Notes under the pieces: generated by a model | The model's input: only the letters and a program-made list of their open reading frames with translations | Databases searched by the model: none | What the model was told of the DNA's origin: nothing | Part shown: positions 17,785 through 26,275 of the stretch, piece after piece | Layout: every line of letters starts with the position of its first letter | Numbering within the stretch: position 1 is the stretch's first letter | Position numbers and translations under genes: made by a program | NCBI RefSeq assembly: GCF_006376675.1 | Contig: NZ_VEWK01000014.1 | Span: 1 to 64,000, forward strand | Direction of reading: 5' to 3' | Length of the DNA: 64,000 nucleotides | Source of the DNA: Brucella pecoris | GTDB taxonomy: Bacteria; Pseudomonadota; Alphaproteobacteria; Rhizobiales; Rhizobiaceae

Positions 17785-19298
17785 TGCATTTTTCCCTTGT
17801 CTAATCCAAGCTCGTGCCACATCGCATCCACCCGTGCGATAACATCGTCACTCATACCCAACACCGTGCCCCATTCCCGTTCGGTTTCAGCACCAATCTT
17901 GTTGGTCGCATCAAGGCCCAGCTTTCCGCCCAAGCCCGAACGCGGCGATGCAAAATCGAGATAATCCACCGGCGTATCAGCAAGCGTAACGACGTCGCGA
18001 CTCGCATCGAAACGGGTGGAAAGTGCCCACATCACATCATCCCAGTTGCGGACATTTATGTCCGGATCGACTGCGATTATAAGCTTCGTATAACTGAACT
18101 GCGGTAACATCGACCAAAGCCCCATCATGACCCGCCGCGCCTGACCGGGATAGCGCTTGTCGATCGAAACCACCATTGCACGATAAGAACATGCCGCCGG
18201 AGGGAGCCACAAATCTGCAATTTCCGGAAACTGTTTTCGCACTATCGGCACGAACAGCTCATTCATCACTTTGCCAAGTCTGGCTGGCTCGTCCGGTGGA
18301 CGGCCGGTATAGGTGGAGAGATAAACCGGATTCTTCCGCATGGTCATCGCGGTCACTTGAATGACCGGGAAATCCTCGACGCTGTTATAGTAACCGGTGT
18401 GATCGCCATACGGGCCCTCTGGCGCGGTGACTGATGCGGAAACTCGCCCTTCAAGAATAATTTCAGCATTAGCCGGTACGGCTAATGGCACAGTACGCGC
18501 ATCGACCACGGATAGTCTGCGCCCGGCAAGCAGTCCAGAGAAAGCAAGCTCGCTCATTCCTTCAGGCAAGGGCATGACGGCGGAAAGAATCGTCGCCGGA
18601 TCGGCTCCGATAGCCACTGCAACGGGCATATCCTCGCCTCGCCTTTGCCACATACGGTGATGGCGTGCACCGCCACGATGAGCGAGCCAACGCATGATCA
18701 ACTTGTCCGGACCAAGCTTCTGCATCCGATAAATGCCAACATTTATGTCCGGTGGATCATCCGGTGCCCGCGTTATGATCAGCGGCCATGTAACAAGCGG
18801 TGCGGGCTCTCCCGGCCAGCACCACTGGATCGGCAGTAAATCGAGATTGACATCTTCGCCTTCCAGTATCGTGGCCTGTACAGATGCGCGTCGCACGTGA
18901 CGAAGACGCATATTCAACGTAGCTTTTGCCAGAGGCAGCTTGCTCCATACTTCGCCTGCCGAACGCGGCGGCGTTGGTGCCCGCAATTCCGCCAGCATAT
19001 TGGCCAGGTCGGAAATTCCATCGACAGAAGAACATCCAAAGCCCAACGCAATCCGCCGTTCGGACCCAAAAAGATTGGCCACCAGAGGCATCGAATGATG
19101 ACGACCATCGGCATCGACCGGTTGCTCAAAGAGCAACGCCGGACCATCCATCTCGAGGACACGTTTGTGGATCTCCGTTATCTCCTGAACAAGCGACACC
19201 GGACGCTTGATCCTGACAAGATCGTTACGGCGTTCAAGTTCCGACAAAAAGCTTTGCAGGCAGTCGTAGTGCAGCGGAGAAGAAGGAGGCGTTTTCAT
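17781..19298 (-). CDS. ubiD: UbiD-family prenyl-FMN-dependent decarboxylase
   Basis: A 505-residue decarboxylase. Family marks are NVGIYRMQKLGPDKLIMRW, GHRGGARH-type substitution AHRGGARHH, the EGPYGDHTGYY loop carrying the catalytic Glu, and PVIQVTAMTMRKNPVYLSTYTGRPPDE in the middle (read in parts). In ubiquinone synthesis UbiD removes the carboxyl group of 3-polyprenyl-4-hydroxybenzoate. Divergent ubiT-ubiU-ubiV, with an FNR box in the shared promoter, make a ubiquinone role much more likely than breakdown of an aromatic acid. The start ATG lies 36 bp from the FNR box. Paired with ubiX by a 4-bp overlap. Confidence 0.88.
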   Translation of the reverse strand: MKTPPSSPLHYDCLQSFLSELERRNDLVRIKRPVSLVQEITEIHKRVLEMDGPALLFEQPVDADGRHHSMPLVANLFGSERRIALGFGCSSVDGISDLANMLAELRAPTPPRSAGEVWSKLPLAKATLNMRLRHVRRASVQATILEGEDVNLDLLPIQWCWPGEPAPLVTWPLIITRAPDDPPDINVGIYRMQKLGPDKLIMRWLAHRGGARHHRMWQRRGEDMPVAVAIGADPATILSAVMPLPEGMSELAFSGLLAGRRLSVVDARTVPLAVPANAEIILEGRVSASVTAPEGPYGDHTGYYNSVEDFPVIQVTAMTMRKNPVYLSTYTGRPPDEPARLGKVMNELFVPIVRKQFPEIADLWLPPAACSYRAMVVSIDKRYPGQARRVMMGLWSMLPQFSYTKLIIAVDPDINVRNWDDVMWALSTRFDASRDVVTLADTPVDYLDFASPRSGLGGKLGLDATNKIGAETEREWGTVLGMSDDVIARVDAMWHELGLDKGKMQ

Positions 19299-19333
19299 CC
19301 CCGACTTTTGAATATCGAATTCTTTCGCCGTCT

Positions 19334-19347
19334 TTGATCTGAATCAA
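19334..19347. promoter_or_regulatory. FNR/ANR-type box between ubiD and ubiT
   Basis: TTGATCTGAATCAA matches the FNR consensus TTGAT-N4-ATCAA at every specified base. It lies 36 bp from the ubiD ATG and 63 bp from the ubiT ATG, so one site could switch on both divergent units under oxygen limitation. The binding protein could be an FnrN-type sensor encoded elsewhere or the Crp/Fnr protein encoded at 21.9 kb. Confidence 0.85.
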
Positions 19348-19410
19348 ACTGTCCGCTTATTGAATCGCATAATTCTAAAATCATCTTGTAAAGCTCATCG
19401 GAGCGGAGTG

Positions 19411-19920
19411 ATGATGAAAATACCTCCGGCTGTGGCTGTCCCAGCCCGGCTTGTTCCGCCGTTTCTGATCGCCCCTTTTGTCTCGCGCATTTTCCTTCAG
19501 GTGATGCGCGCACATCCAGGTCTGTTCGAACGTCTCGGAGATTATGCGACGAAACGTTTCCGTTTTCACCCCTCCGATATACCATTCGCCTTCGTGATCG
19601 AGCCGGATAAACCGCGCATCACAATCTTGCGCGACGATGAAGTCACGGAAGTCGACGCAGGTATCGAAGGCCCGCTGGTTATGTTGCTCGCGCTTCTCGA
19701 AGGTAAGCTTGACGGGGATGCACTGTTCTTCTCCCGGGATATTACCGTGACGGGTGACATGGAGGCCATGCTGGCGCTTCGCAACGCACTGGATGACTGT
19801 AACATTGACCTTCCATCCGACCTCGGCACAAGTGTCGGACCGTTTGGCCCGGTGGTGCGTGGCATCGCAAATTACGTACGCAGCAAAGCCTTGGGCAAGG
19901 AATCTACCGGATGGAACTGA
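19411..19920 (+). CDS. ubiT: SCP2-domain accessory protein of O2-independent ubiquinone synthesis
   Basis: A 169-residue protein with an SCP2 sterol-carrier lipid-binding domain (about 45-145; FVIEPDKPRITIL and ALLEGKLDGDALFFSRDITVTGD, read in parts, are the core strands). In E. coli, UbiT works with UbiU and UbiV in oxygen-independent ubiquinone synthesis, probably by handling lipophilic intermediates. The start is ATG 19411, preceded by GGAGCGGAG; a TTG 17 codons upstream is rejected. Its 3' end overlaps ubiU by 10 bp. First gene of a ubiT-ubiU-ubiV operon downstream of the FNR box. Confidence 0.88.
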   Translation: MMKIPPAVAVPARLVPPFLIAPFVSRIFLQVMRAHPGLFERLGDYATKRFRFHPSDIPFAFVIEPDKPRITILRDDEVTEVDAGIEGPLVMLLALLEGKLDGDALFFSRDITVTGDMEAMLALRNALDDCNIDLPSDLGTSVGPFGPVVRGIANYVRSKALGKESTGWN

Positions 19921-20888
19921 TTTGTCCTGCAGGCACGCCGTCGGCCTTGCGCGAAGCGGTAGGCGCGGGAGCGGATGCTGTCTATTGTGGATTTCGCGAC
20001 GAAACGAATGCGCGCAACTTTCCCGGCCTTAACTTCAATCGTGACGAACTGCGCGATGCGATCCAGTTCGCCCATGCTCGCAAAACACAGGTTTTTGTGG
20101 CCATCAACACGTTCATGCGCGCGGGCGACGAACAGATTTGGTATCAGGCTGTGGACGATGCCTCTGCCCTCGGCGCAGACGCGGTTATCCTCGCCGATTT
20201 CGGTTTAATGGCCTATACGGCCGAGAAACATCCCGCGCAGCGGCTTCATGTATCCGTACAAGCTTCCGCTTCCAATTCCGATGCAATTCAGTTTCTGGTC
20301 GATGCATTCAAGGCAAAGCGTGTCGTGTTGCCACGCGTTCTGACCATTGCAGATATCGCAAAACTTGGCCGCAAGATCGATTGCGAAATGGAAGTTTTCG
20401 TGTTCGGTGGCTTGTGCGTAATGGCAGAAGGACGATGTTCCCTCTCTTCTTATGCCACAGGCAGATCACCTAACATGAACGGCGTTTGTTCGCCGGCAAG
20501 CCATGTCCGCTACCGCCAGGACGGACAGGAACTCGTTTCCGAGCTCGGTGACTATACGATCAATCGTTTTCCAGTGGGCGAGCCCACCGGCTATCCGACA
20601 CTCTGTAAAGGTCGCTTCAATATTGCAGATGAGCAAGGTTATGCATTCGAAGACCCGGTTTCGCTGGACGTCATGAACCATATAGATGAGTTACGGGCAG
20701 CGGGGGTCTCGGCACTCAAGATTGAAGGCCGCCAGCGTGGCAAGGCTTATGTTGGCGAGGTCGTCTCCACACTTCGCCAGACACTTGCGGCAAGCCCCGA
20801 AAGCCGCGCTGCCTTGCTGTCCCGCCTCCGTCTGCTGAGTGAAGGCCAGCAGACGACTTCAGGCGCATACGATAAACGCTGGAGATAG
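19911..20888 (+). CDS. ubiU: U32-family Fe-S protein UbiU, O2-independent hydroxylation of ubiquinone precursors
   Basis: A 325-residue U32 peptidase-family protein that is an Fe-S partner of UbiV, not a protease. The four expected cluster ligands are Cys169, Cys176, Cys193 and Cys232, the same numbers as reported for E. coli UbiU, within GGLCVMAEGRCSLSSYATG, NGVCSP and LCKGRF. UbiU-UbiV take oxygen from prephenate to hydroxylate the ring without O2. It overlaps ubiT and is separated from ubiV by 2 bp. This would let the bacterium keep making ubiquinone while respiring nitrate or nitrite. Confidence 0.95.
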   Translation: MELICPAGTPSALREAVGAGADAVYCGFRDETNARNFPGLNFNRDELRDAIQFAHARKTQVFVAINTFMRAGDEQIWYQAVDDASALGADAVILADFGLMAYTAEKHPAQRLHVSVQASASNSDAIQFLVDAFKAKRVVLPRVLTIADIAKLGRKIDCEMEVFVFGGLCVMAEGRCSLSSYATGRSPNMNGVCSPASHVRYRQDGQELVSELGDYTINRFPVGEPTGYPTLCKGRFNIADEQGYAFEDPVSLDVMNHIDELRAAGVSALKIEGRQRGKAYVGEVVSTLRQTLAASPESRAALLSRLRLLSEGQQTTSGAYDKRWR

Positions 20889-20890
20889 AT

Positions 20891-21811
20891 ATGTCAGCAG
20901 CTAGCCTCAGCCTCGGTCCCGTACTCTTTCTGTGGGATGGTCCAAAATGGCGGGATTTTTATTTCCGCATCGCCGATGAAGCTCCGGTCGACAATGTTAC
21001 CGTAGGTGAAATCGTATGCTCCAAACGGTTCCACTTCCTGACACCTTATATGGACACTGTAATTGAGCGACTGCAGCGCGCAGGAAAAACAGTAAGCCTT
21101 GGCTCACTGGCACTTGTCATGCTTGAAAGGGAAGCCAAGCAGGTCCGTCAAACGATCAAGGAAGCTACGCTGCCGGTGGAAGCAAACGATCTATCGGCAC
21201 TGGGGCTTTTGTCCGGCACGCCGCACACAATCGGTCCGCTGGTCAACGTTTACAACGCCGCAACCGCGAAAGTCCTTGCAGCACGCGGCGCGCAATCGAT
21301 CTGCCTCCCGCCAGAACTACCGCTTAGCTCGATATGCGAGATCGTCAAAGCCGCACCTGATATTGCCTTTGAAATATTCACGTTCGGACGAGTGCCGCTA
21401 GCCATTTCAGCCCGTTGCGCGCATGCACGGTCCAAAGGACATATAAAGGACAATTGCCAGTTCGTCTGCGGCGAAGAACCGGACGGATTGCCGGTCAAAA
21501 CACTGGACAGCCAACCTTTCCTGGCACTGAACGGCGTACAGACGCTCTCACATACCTGTCAGTCCCTACTGGAGGATTTGCCTGATCTGCAGGAAGCGGG
21601 AATCAGACGTTTCAGACTATCGCCGCAGGATTGCGATATGGTGGAAGTAGCCCATATCCATACCGAGGTGCTGAGCCGGCTTATTAGTCCCGACGAGGGG
21701 ATAGCGCGCTTGCGCTCGGTCTATCCAGGCGTGCCGCTCTCGAATGGATTCCTGCACGGGAGTATCGGGGCGTCCTGGATTAGCCGTCAGCGTTCAATTG
21801 CTGCAAACTAG
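20891..21811 (+). CDS. ubiV: U32-family Fe-S protein UbiV, partner of UbiU
   Basis: A 306-residue U32-family protein. Cys43 (VCSKRFHF), Cys176, Cys189 and Cys193 (CAHARSKGHIKDNCQFVC) reproduce the ligand spacing of E. coli UbiV (Cys39, 180, 193, 197), so a [4Fe-4S] cluster is expected. It forms the heterodimer with UbiU for O2-independent hydroxylation. Last gene of the plus-strand operon; a palindromic repeat begins 33 bp after its stop and could end transcription. Confidence 0.95.
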   Translation: MSAASLSLGPVLFLWDGPKWRDFYFRIADEAPVDNVTVGEIVCSKRFHFLTPYMDTVIERLQRAGKTVSLGSLALVMLEREAKQVRQTIKEATLPVEANDLSALGLLSGTPHTIGPLVNVYNAATAKVLAARGAQSICLPPELPLSSICEIVKAAPDIAFEIFTFGRVPLAISARCAHARSKGHIKDNCQFVCGEEPDGLPVKTLDSQPFLALNGVQTLSHTCQSLLEDLPDLQEAGIRRFRLSPQDCDMVEVAHIHTEVLSRLISPDEGIARLRSVYPGVPLSNGFLHGSIGASWISRQRSIAAN

Positions 21812-21843
21812 ATACAGGCAGTTTCCACTGTCAGAAGACATAA

Positions 21844-21946
21844 TCTAGAGCGCGTTCCGATCTGACTGAATCAGCTCGGCGCTCATAATATTGTTTTAAC
21901 GCGTATCTTATCCGAAGACAGTTTCACACTTTTCGGGATGCGCTCG
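21844..21946. repeat. RIME / Bru-RS-like mosaic palindromic repeat
   Basis: About 103 bp bounded by GAGCGC and GCGCTC. It contains two imperfect internal stem-loops: CCGATCTGA / TCAGCTCGG near the left and a TCCGAA / TTCGGGA structure near the right. Size, borders and the ACACTTTTCGG motif fit the short palindromic intergenic elements of Rhizobiales (RIME in Sinorhizobium, Bru-RS in Brucella), recalled from general knowledge. It sits between convergent ubiV and the Crp/Fnr gene and overlaps the last codons of the latter. Confidence 0.7.
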
Positions 21947-22643
21947 AGCTTTCGCCTTCGGCTATCGATCTCAGATGTCGGAGTTCGCGAACAAGCAATG
22001 ATTGCCTGCCGCCTTCAACCCAGCCTTTGGCCTGCCACTGGCTGATGATACGCGATACCGTATGCAAGGTCGTCCCGGTCAATTCAGCAATATCCTGTCG
22101 CGAAACAGGAAAATCGATACGCACGCCGCCGCTTTCTTTTACCCCTGCTTCACCGACCAGCCTCAACACTGCATGAGCAACACGTGGTTCGACTTCCTGC
22201 GTCGAGATTTCCCTGATGCGGTTATGTGCTGCGTCCAGTCTACGCCCGATTATCTGCATCGTATTGACAGCAAGTGCTGGATTGCGCGCCATGAAATCAG
22301 TCATCATTTCCATCGGCCAGGCTAGCACCAAACTATCGACAGCGGCCAAAGGTGTACCCGGATAATCCTCGCGTCCCAGCGCCACCGCGAAGCCGAAAAG
22401 TTCTCCAGGATTGACAACCCGCACGATAATCTGTTGGCCATCCACTGTAACTTGCATGACTTTCAGCCGTCCGCGTAGCAATACATAGAAATGGCTTGCA
22501 TCGTCACCTTGATTGAAGACGGCAGCTCCCTTGGACACCACACGCTGTGTAGACTGGCTAAGAAACTGGTCAAAACTCGCATCATCCATACCGGCAAAGA
22601 CCGACAGGGAGCGGATATGTGTTTTATCAAGGGGGGTAGCCAT
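21924..22643 (-). CDS. Crp/Fnr-family regulator without Fe-S cysteines (NnrR/Dnr-like)
   Basis: A 239-residue regulator with an N-terminal cyclic-nucleotide-binding-type beta-barrel (about 10-120), a dimerisation helix and a C-terminal winged helix with recognition segment ELTGTTLHTVSRIISQW. It contains no cysteine at all, so it cannot carry an FNR-type cluster. The TLHTVSR helix is of the kind seen in NnrR/Dnr nitric-oxide regulators, which bind FNR-like boxes. ATG 22643 is chosen for the GAGGA before it; the frame extends 23 codons upstream without support. Convergent with ubiTUV, whose promoter carries an FNR box. Its last few codons come from an intergenic repeat. Confidence 0.85.
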   Translation of the reverse strand: MATPLDKTHIRSLSVFAGMDDASFDQFLSQSTQRVVSKGAAVFNQGDDASHFYVLLRGRLKVMQVTVDGQQIIVRVVNPGELFGFAVALGREDYPGTPLAAVDSLVLAWPMEMMTDFMARNPALAVNTMQIIGRRLDAAHNRIREISTQEVEPRVAHAVLRLVGEAGVKESGGVRIDFPVSRQDIAELTGTTLHTVSRIISQWQAKGWVEGGRQSLLVRELRHLRSIAEGESSSASRKV

Positions 22644-22742
22644 CACATCCTCATTGCCACGCCGCCGACCGGCGGAAAAACTTGGCGTCAATATCAGCGG
22701 CGTCGCTGGCATCGCTACCAGACCAGACCCGGAATGAAAACA

Positions 22743-24053
22743 CTAATCGCGCTTCCTGAAAGTGGATGCATCAATAACGAGCTTTTGCAAACGGGCGTAA
22801 AGGCTTCGGCGCGGTAACTGCAATAGAACGGCAGCAGCCCCCACGTCACCGTTGCACCGATCCAATGTCGCGCGAATAACGCTATCTTCAAAATGGTCAA
22901 GTTGCTCCGACAGTGAAAGCGGGCTGGGCTCGCTGATGGGCTCTTGCCCTAGTCCCAACACCATCTGCTTGGCATAATTGCGCAATTCCCGGACATTTCC
23001 TGACCATTCGTCTGAATTCAGCCGCGCTTCCATCGCGGCGTCGATAGCAGGCCGGGGCTGCCCGAACTGGGCTGCTGCTTCATCAAGAAAATAGGAAAAA
23101 AGCAAACCGATATCCTTGCGCCGCTCACGCAGCGGAGGAACCCGCAATCTAACTGTTTCAAGGCGATAAAGCAGATCGGAACGAAAACGACCGGCAGCCA
23201 CGGCTTCTTCCAGATTACCTTTCGCAGCAGCGACGATTCTCAGATTAACTGCGCGCGGTTCTCCTGAAAGCGATGGCAGCTCACGCTCTTCGACAACCCG
23301 GAGAAGCTTGCCCTGAACGGATGGCGACATACTGTCTATCTCATCAAGAAACAGTGTGCCCCGATCGGCATCGACTATTCGCCCACGCTGGATACGGCTG
23401 CCGAACAGAACTTCGTCCGCGACGGCGTCGGGCAAAGCCGCACAATCGATGGCGACAAAACCGCGAGCGTGACGCGCACTCCAGCGATGCAGGAGACGGG
23501 CCACCAACTCCTTGCCTGTCCCGGTTTCACCTTCGATGAGCACATCGACATCGACGCTGGCAAGCTGGCGGATCGTGTCGCGTAACCGCATCATCACCGG
23601 GGTTTCACCAAGCAAGGGATAATCCTGCTCGGCCTCAGCCGCAGCCCGGCGAAGACGGCGGTTTTCCAGTACCAATCGGCGCATTTCCAGCGCACGACGC
23701 ACACTTGATATCAGATGATCGGCGGCAAATGGTTTGGCGATGAAATCGAACGCTCCTTTTTTGAGCGATGCCACAGCCATTCCGATGTCACCATGCCCCG
23801 TCATCAAGATAACCGGCAGTTCCGGGTCACGCGCCAGCAATACTTCCATCATCGCATGTCCATCGACGCGCGGCATGCGGATATCAGTCACAACGATGCC
23901 CGGATAATCAGGCGTCAAACTGGTCAAAGCAGACTGACCGTCGCCATGCGTTTCGATATCGAGACCAGCGATCTCAAATGAATCGGCCAAAGCCGTTCGA
24001 AACGCAACATCGTCATCGACCAGCATAACCCGTAAAGGTTCACTCTCCGTCAT
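22743..24053 (-). CDS. DctD-like response regulator lacking the GAFTGA loop
   Basis: A 436-residue NtrC-type regulator: receiver domain (1-120, phosphoacceptor Asp57 in VTDIRMP, Lys107), AAA+ domain (about 145-370, Walker A GETGTGKE 175-182, Walker B LFLDEID 234-240) and a C-terminal Fis-type helix-turn-helix (about 390-430). Between ELFG-equivalent VLFG (215-218) and GTLFLDEID the usual HEKGAFTGA stretch is missing; the sequence goes straight to SRIQRGRIVDADRG. GAFTGA contacts sigma-54, so this protein should not activate sigma-54 promoters in the normal way. A few homologues without GAFTGA (Rhodobacter NtrC, HupR, TyrR) act through sigma-70 or repress. It overlaps the kinase gene by 14 bp. 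Confidence 0.88.
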   Translation of the reverse strand: MTESEPLRVMLVDDDVAFRTALADSFEIAGLDIETHGDGQSALTSLTPDYPGIVVTDIRMPRVDGHAMMEVLLARDPELPVILMTGHGDIGMAVASLKKGAFDFIAKPFAADHLISSVRRALEMRRLVLENRRLRRAAAEAEQDYPLLGETPVMMRLRDTIRQLASVDVDVLIEGETGTGKELVARLLHRWSARHARGFVAIDCAALPDAVADEVLFGSRIQRGRIVDADRGTLFLDEIDSMSPSVQGKLLRVVEERELPSLSGEPRAVNLRIVAAAKGNLEEAVAAGRFRSDLLYRLETVRLRVPPLRERRKDIGLLFSYFLDEAAAQFGQPRPAIDAAMEARLNSDEWSGNVRELRNYAKQMVLGLGQEPISEPSPLSLSEQLDHFEDSVIRATLDRCNGDVGAAAVLLQLPRRSLYARLQKLVIDASTFRKRD

Positions 24054-25818
24054 GGCCGTTTCCTTTGTTTACCCGCTTCAAAGTGGCAGCAAAAGCTGCG
24101 CCGCCGAGCTGCGATGGAACGACACACAACGTTCCTTCCAGTTCGGCCATGAGGTCTCTTGCGATGCCGAGACCCAGACCGAGACCGTCCGCCTTTCCTG
24201 TTACAAAAGGGCTGAATATCTCATCGCCCAGTTGGGGATCAATGCCTGGCCCGTTGTCGTCGACGATAAGGGAAACCTGATCGCCTTCCTCGCGGACGGT
24301 AAATGAAACGCACGGATTGTTGCTGTTTGTCACCGCATCCAGAGCATTCTGCAGCAAATTCACCAGGACCTGCTCCGATCGAACACGGCATGCGAATATC
24401 ACCACGTCGGACCGCCCCGGTATATCCAGTCGAACATTGGCATTACGAAACCGATCTCCCATAAGCAGCATCGTGCCATCCACCAACTCATTCAGTGGGA
24501 GCGGTCGGACAATACTACCGCGACGACGTGCAAATCGACGCATTTCCTGTGTGATCGAACCGATCCGTGCCGTCAGTTCCACAGATGTATTGAGATTATC
24601 GGCAACCCTGTCGAGCTTGCCATTCGCGAGATGATGTCGTGCGTTTTCGGCGAGTGTCCGAATGGTCGCGACCGGCTGGTTGATCTCGTGCACCAGCCCC
24701 GCAGTGATCGATCCAAGAGATGCGAGCCTGTTTGCCTGTGCCAGTTCCTCCCGCGCATCGCGGAATCGTTTGTCGGCCAGCTCGCGTTCCGTCATTTCTG
24801 CGCTCAACGCAGCCGTTCGTTCGTCAACTGCAGCCTCAAGTTCGGTGCGATAGGCCGCAGCACGCGCCGCACGACCCACTCGCCAATAAACTGAGCCGGC
24901 AATTACGACAAAAACGAGTATTGCCACCACCGCGATCAGGCGCGCGAGATCGTTTGCGGCACGTAGCGCTGGTGCAGTTGGTACCGTATGGACCAGTTTC
25001 AATGCTGTTTCAGCAATTGGTTCATCGACAGCGACTGAATATTGGCCGGAGGGCCCAATCATCATCCCATCTGTTACAAAGCGATAATTGCTCGGTTTCA
25101 TATCCGCAGCATTGAACTGCCCGCTCTCTACGATCTTTGCACGTTCTGATGTTGAGATCGGCTGAAAGGAACGAAGGTCTTCAATCTTGTCTGTGGAGGC
25201 AAGTATGATCCCGCGAGGGTCGACGACGAAGGTTTGACCGGGATCGTTCGACCATGTCTGCACCAGCCTGTGGAACTCGAATTTGATGACGACCACACCA
25301 ACCGGATAGGCCTGATCGCCAATGCGGCGTGCCAGGAAGAGGCCAAAGCGACCGCTCAAATCGCCCATGGCATAATATTCTGCCGAACCTGCCGCCATTG
25401 CGCCCTTGAAATAAGGACGGAAAGCGTAATTGCGGCCGACAAAGCTTTCCGGTGTATTGGCGTTCGATGACGCAATAACAGTACCGTCGCGAGCTATCAC
25501 ATAGATGATTGGCGACCCGACCTGACGCGCGAGAAGCTCCAGCTTCTGATTGAGACGTGCTGTCGCCTCTAGCGAACCGCCCGCGAGCACGTCACGCAGA
25601 TCGCTATACTCCTTTAAAACGACAGGCAATAACCGGAACTTCGCCAATTCACTGTCGATGAGACGGGTCTGCTGGCGCGCTATAAGCGTCGCGTCCTGTC
25701 GGAGACCATCAAGCGCTCCGCTTTCAGCCCACAGCCGGGCGGAAAACCACACACCGATTGCCAGCAAGAAAACGAGGGCAACCAAAAAGAGTTTTGCAAT
25801 TTTCGAGGGCATCATCAT
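24040..25818 (-). CDS. DctB-like C4-dicarboxylate/carboxylate sensor histidine kinase
   Basis: A 592-residue inner-membrane kinase with helices at about 8-28 and 290-312 enclosing a double-PAS (dCache-like) periplasmic sensor (VIYVIARDGTVIASSNA; NYAFRPYFKGAM; FVVDPRGIILAST), then a coiled coil (about 330-375) and a catalytic core: H box LVHEINQPVATIRTLAENA, N box LVNLLQNALDA, G box DDNGPGID. This matches DctB. The start is ATG 25818; the open frame runs 100 codons further upstream but encodes cysteine-rich, non-conserved sequence with no ribosome-binding site. Two further ATG codons follow directly. It should phosphorylate the DctD-like protein encoded next. The nearby transporter suggests sensing of a carboxylate. 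Confidence 0.88.
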   Translation of the reverse strand: MMMPSKIAKLFLVALVFLLAIGVWFSARLWAESGALDGLRQDATLIARQQTRLIDSELAKFRLLPVVLKEYSDLRDVLAGGSLEATARLNQKLELLARQVGSPIIYVIARDGTVIASSNANTPESFVGRNYAFRPYFKGAMAAGSAEYYAMGDLSGRFGLFLARRIGDQAYPVGVVVIKFEFHRLVQTWSNDPGQTFVVDPRGIILASTDKIEDLRSFQPISTSERAKIVESGQFNAADMKPSNYRFVTDGMMIGPSGQYSVAVDEPIAETALKLVHTVPTAPALRAANDLARLIAVVAILVFVVIAGSVYWRVGRAARAAAYRTELEAAVDERTAALSAEMTERELADKRFRDAREELAQANRLASLGSITAGLVHEINQPVATIRTLAENARHHLANGKLDRVADNLNTSVELTARIGSITQEMRRFARRRGSIVRPLPLNELVDGTMLLMGDRFRNANVRLDIPGRSDVVIFACRVRSEQVLVNLLQNALDAVTNSNNPCVSFTVREEGDQVSLIVDDNGPGIDPQLGDEIFSPFVTGKADGLGLGLGIARDLMAELEGTLCVVPSQLGGAAFAATLKRVNKGNGHDGE

Positions 25819-26275
25819 TTGTGCTGATTTATGCAAAGTCAATTGAAGAGTCACGCAGAATCTTGCACAAAATATACAAGAGAATGTGACGAAATTTGCC
25901 AAAATGACTTTTATTTCAACGGCTTGATATTTTTGCCCCGTCTCTCTGGCGATCAATGCTTCGCTACAGCATCTTAGCACCACTTCGAAAAGGGAGTTTC
26001 GAAGGGAGGAGCTTAGCCATGCAACATCGATATAGCCCCAGCATTGCAACCAACTCTGGGCCACACACAGAGATCGGCTCATTGCGTGCTCGAAGCTAAG
26101 CCGAAGTACGGCTGACATTATTCACCAGCGCCAACACAAGACTTTATCGCACAGGCCCAAGAGGGTGCGGAGAGCCGAGTTGATGGCAACGGAAAACACC
26201 CCGAAACCGTTTCCGCGATCCGGTTCCACACAAGGGGTGAAATTCAAAAAAATCGAGAGTTTGAAGGAGTAACCC
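25819..26275. other. Divergent promoter region between dctB-like and the MHS transporter
   Basis: 457 bp with no supported gene. I find no GG-N10-GC (-24/-12) sigma-54 promoter on either strand, in keeping with a DctD homologue lacking GAFTGA. Notable elements are the inverted repeat at 25983-26004, and two loose TTTGTGC/GCAAAG and CTTG/CAAG symmetric patches near 25817-25837 and 25862-25880. The AAGGAG ribosome-binding site of the transporter is at the right end. Confidence 0.5.
25983..26004. promoter_or_regulatory. Inverted repeat in the dctB/transporter intergenic region
   Basis: CTTCGAAA-N6-TTTCGAAG, perfect 8-bp arms. It is the strongest dyad in the region, 165 bp from the kinase start and 272 bp from the transporter start. 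It is a candidate binding site for the DctD-like regulator, although TTCGAA is self-complementary and can recur by chance. Confidence 0.4.

Noticed and set aside
25819-26118. A 100-codon N-terminal extension of the DctB-like kinase
   Set aside because: No start signal, non-conserved composition, and the real N-terminal membrane helix directly follows the ATG at 25818.
25819-26275. A sigma-54 promoter for the MHS transporter, expected next to DctB/DctD
   Set aside because: No GG-N10-GC element found on either strand; the nearest matches have wrong spacing (11 or 12).
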